This document shows positions 62,443 through 64,000 of a stretch of DNA of 64,000 bases, one piece after another; position 1 is the first letter of the stretch, and each line of letters begins with the position of its first letter. Both the position numbers and the translations under genes were made by a program. The notes below the pieces were generated by a model. It was not told the DNA's origin, searched no databases, and worked only from the letters and a program-made list of their open reading frames with translations. Source of the DNA: Demequina salsinemoris (GTDB lineage Bacteria > Actinomycetota > Actinomycetes > Actinomycetales > Demequinaceae). The DNA lies in NCBI RefSeq assembly GCF_000974805.1, contig NZ_BBQZ01000002.1, positions 62,001 through 126,000 on the forward strand, written 5' to 3'.

Positions 62443-63338
62443 AGAGAGGTGATCCGTTCGGGCGTGATGCGGCCCCCGAGCGCGTCCCCCAGGGCCATGC
62501 GGTTGCCCTTGAGCCGTTCGCGCCGCCACTCAGCGGCGGGGCCGCGGACCGACTGCACCACATTCTTGGCGGTCGGACGGAAGATCTCCCAGGCCGCGAG
62601 CCACAGCGGGAAGCTTCCCGAACGGTGCAGGTAGATCGGGTTCATCATCTGCGAGTACCCGAGCCGCACGTGGTTCGTGCGACCACCTGACGCGGCGCCC
62701 CGATGCACGATGACGCAGTCCTCGACGTGCGCGATGCCGCCTGAGCGCAGGAGGCGCCTGGCGAAGTCGTGATCCTCGAGCCACGAGTACAGCGGCAGCC
62801 GTCCGTCGAAACGGATGTCCGGAACCTTCGCGCGATGGAATGCGAAGTTCGCGCCGAACAGGGTGCGGCCGGGCTCGAACCCGCCCGTGAGGGGCTCGGG
62901 CTCCGACTCGATGACGAGCCTGTCGGCTTCCTCAAGCGGCACCTCGCCGTAGGTCTTGCTTGCCGCGCCGTCGAGCAGCACGCGGCCGGTGAGCCCGACG
63001 AAGTCGGGGTGGTCCCGGAAGAAGGCGAGCGCCTGCTCGACGTAGTCGCGGCGCACGATCGCGTCGTCGTCGAAGAACAGCACGACGTCCGCGCCGTCGC
63101 CCAGCGCGTCGAGCCCGGCGTTGCGCTGCGCGGCGAGGCCCTTCGTGCCGGTGACGACGGTCCAGGCGGGGTTGAGCCCAGCCGGCAGGCTGTCCTCGTT
63201 CGGCACCGAGACGATGCGGGCGACCGGAGTGACGGTCTGCTCCATGAGCCGCGAGGCGATGTCGTCGAGCAGCTGCGGGCGGCCCGCGGAGGCCAGGATG
63301 ATCGCCGCGGTGAGCGGCCGTGAGTCGGAGGTCGTCAT
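62439..63338 (-). CDS. Family 2 glycosyltransferase
   Basis: A 299-residue GT2 of the rhamnosyl/galactofuranosyl-like branch. LTAAIILASAGRPQLLDDIASRL, GLAAQRNAGLDAL, VVLFFDDDAIVRRDYVE (DXD) and LEDHDFARRLLRSG with a catalytic ED are visible. It overlaps the GT4 gene by 4 nt and the GH16 gene by 4 nt, so the three are co-expressed on the minus strand. Confidence 0.9.
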   Translation of the reverse strand: MTTSDSRPLTAAIILASAGRPQLLDDIASRLMEQTVTPVARIVSVPNEDSLPAGLNPAWTVVTGTKGLAAQRNAGLDALGDGADVVLFFDDDAIVRRDYVEQALAFFRDHPDFVGLTGRVLLDGAASKTYGEVPLEEADRLVIESEPEPLTGGFEPGRTLFGANFAFHRAKVPDIRFDGRLPLYSWLEDHDFARRLLRSGGIAHVEDCVIVHRGAASGGRTNHVRLGYSQMMNPIYLHRSGSFPLWLAAWEIFRPTAKNVVQSVRGPAAEWRRERLKGNRMALGDALGGRITPERITSL

Positions 63339-64000
63339 CGGTTCCTCGCCACCTCGGTGCAGATCTCCGCGACCGCTCTCGCGGACGCGTTCCAGTCGAA
63401 TCGGTCCAGGTCGATCGAGATCGCGGGGGCCCGCCCCTCGATCGCGGCGGTCAGCCCCGCCGCGATGGACTCGGCGGAGGACGGGTCGACGTACACGGCG
63501 CCGTCCTCGCAGATCCAGCGGAAGACGTCCAGGTCGGAGACGACGAGCGAGCCGGCGCCGGCCGCGGCGGCCTCCACGAGCGGGAGCCCGAAGCCCTCCG
63601 CCATGGAGGGGAAGACGACGGCGCGCGCCCCAGCGTAGAGCGCTCGCAGGTCGTCGTCCGTCACGTAGCCCGCGTCGACGGTGCCTTTCGGCCAGGCGAT
63701 GCTCTCTCCCTGGTAGATCGCCGCTCCACCGCCGACGACGACGAGGGGGAAGCGGCTTCGCGTCTCCTCCGGGAGCAGTCCGTACGCGTGGGCGAGCCGG
63801 GGCAGGTTCTTGCGTGGGTCCTTGCTGCCGACCGTGAGCAGGTAGCCGTCCTCACGCAGACCGCGCGACTCGAGCGCGCCCGTGGCTGCGGCGTCGGCCG
63901 CGCTCGGCGACGACCTGAAGACGTCGCTCGGCGCGTTGGGTGCGACGACCACCTTCCCGGCGAACCTGCCCCGCACCGCCTCAGCGGTGGGCTCGCTCAC
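63335..64000 (-). CDS. Family 4 glycosyltransferase, C-terminal part
   Basis: The gene runs off the window end; 221 C-terminal residues are visible. YLLTVGSKDPRKNLPRLAHAYGLL and VVFPSMAEGFGLPLVEAAAAG give the GT4 C-terminal nucleotide-sugar domain (E-x7-E). The true start lies beyond 64000. It belongs to the same minus-strand operon as the GT2 and GH16 genes. Confidence 0.85.
   Translation of the reverse strand: MSEPTAEAVRGRFAGKVVVAPNAPSDVFRSSPSAADAAATGALESRGLREDGYLLTVGSKDPRKNLPRLAHAYGLLPEETRSRFPLVVVGGGAAIYQGESIAWPKGTVDAGYVTDDDLRALYAGARAVVFPSMAEGFGLPLVEAAAAGAGSLVVSDLDVFRWICEDGAVYVDPSSAESIAAGLTAAIEGRAPAISIDLDRFDWNASARAVAEICTEVARNR

Overview
The window is chromosomal DNA from a high-GC Gram-positive actinobacterium. 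The gene order leuS - degV - comEA - comEC - holA - rpsT - lepA - hemW - hrcA - dnaJ - rsmE - HIT - phoH - ybeY - corC - era - leuA - recO - uppS - zur/znu - glyS is the conserved actinobacterial arrangement, which suggests Micrococcales (the Cellulomonas/Demequina/Microbacterium neighbourhood). The genus cannot be fixed from sequence alone. GTG starts, 4-nt stop/start overlaps and start codons 6-8 nt after a TANNNT -10 box (leaderless transcripts) recur throughout. No rRNA, tRNA, CRISPR array, insertion sequence or phage gene was found.

Layout. 1-2 kb: the end of a flavin amine oxidase gene and an APC amino-acid permease. 2.3-6.9 kb: molybdenum cofactor genes (moaB, moaE, moaA) and a molybdate ABC transporter (modABC), all on the minus strand. 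7-11 kb: a PH-domain membrane protein and a three-gene operon of circularly permuted ATP-grasp, alpha-E and transglutaminase-like proteins. 11-25.8 kb: housekeeping block with leuS, two DegV lipid-binding proteins, DNA-uptake genes comEA/comEC, holA, rpsT, a membrane-anchored MazF/PemK-like protein, a PAS-GGDEF-EAL protein, lepA and hemW. 25.8-26.9 kb: a DUF559/AbiEi-like nuclease gene bracketed by two nearly identical 58-bp palindromic repeats. 27-37 kb: two DUF4870 proteins, CIRCE-controlled hrcA-dnaJ and the rsmE-HIT-phoH-ybeY-corC-era series. 37.5-39.5 kb: leuA with a leucine-rich leader peptide and attenuator hairpin. 39.9-42.9 kb: a TetR regulon (DUF4386 protein, medium-chain oxidoreductase, 54-aa membrane peptide, TetR) organised around four identical 13-bp operators. 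43-47 kb: a polyamine/iron-type ABC importer. 47-55.8 kb: recO, a HAD phosphatase, uppS, a zur-regulated znuACB operon with a Zur box, glyS and a YibE/F membrane protein. 55.8-64 kb: the start of a surface polysaccharide locus (flippase, split HAD/partner pair, two GT2, a GT4 and a GH16 protein).

Signals not explained by the genes. The 9-mer GGACGATGC (10-mer GGACGATGCG in most copies) occurs about 33 times on the two strands where about one is expected from base composition. It is enriched between genes and in unconserved protein tails, and four pairs are spaced 17-18 nt. The other main lead is the repeat-nuclease-repeat cassette at 25.8-26.9 kb. Smaller leads are a nested hairpin family around GGCGTGTC/GACACGCC, the four-operator divergent promoter, and an EAL domain with an altered metal-binding residue.
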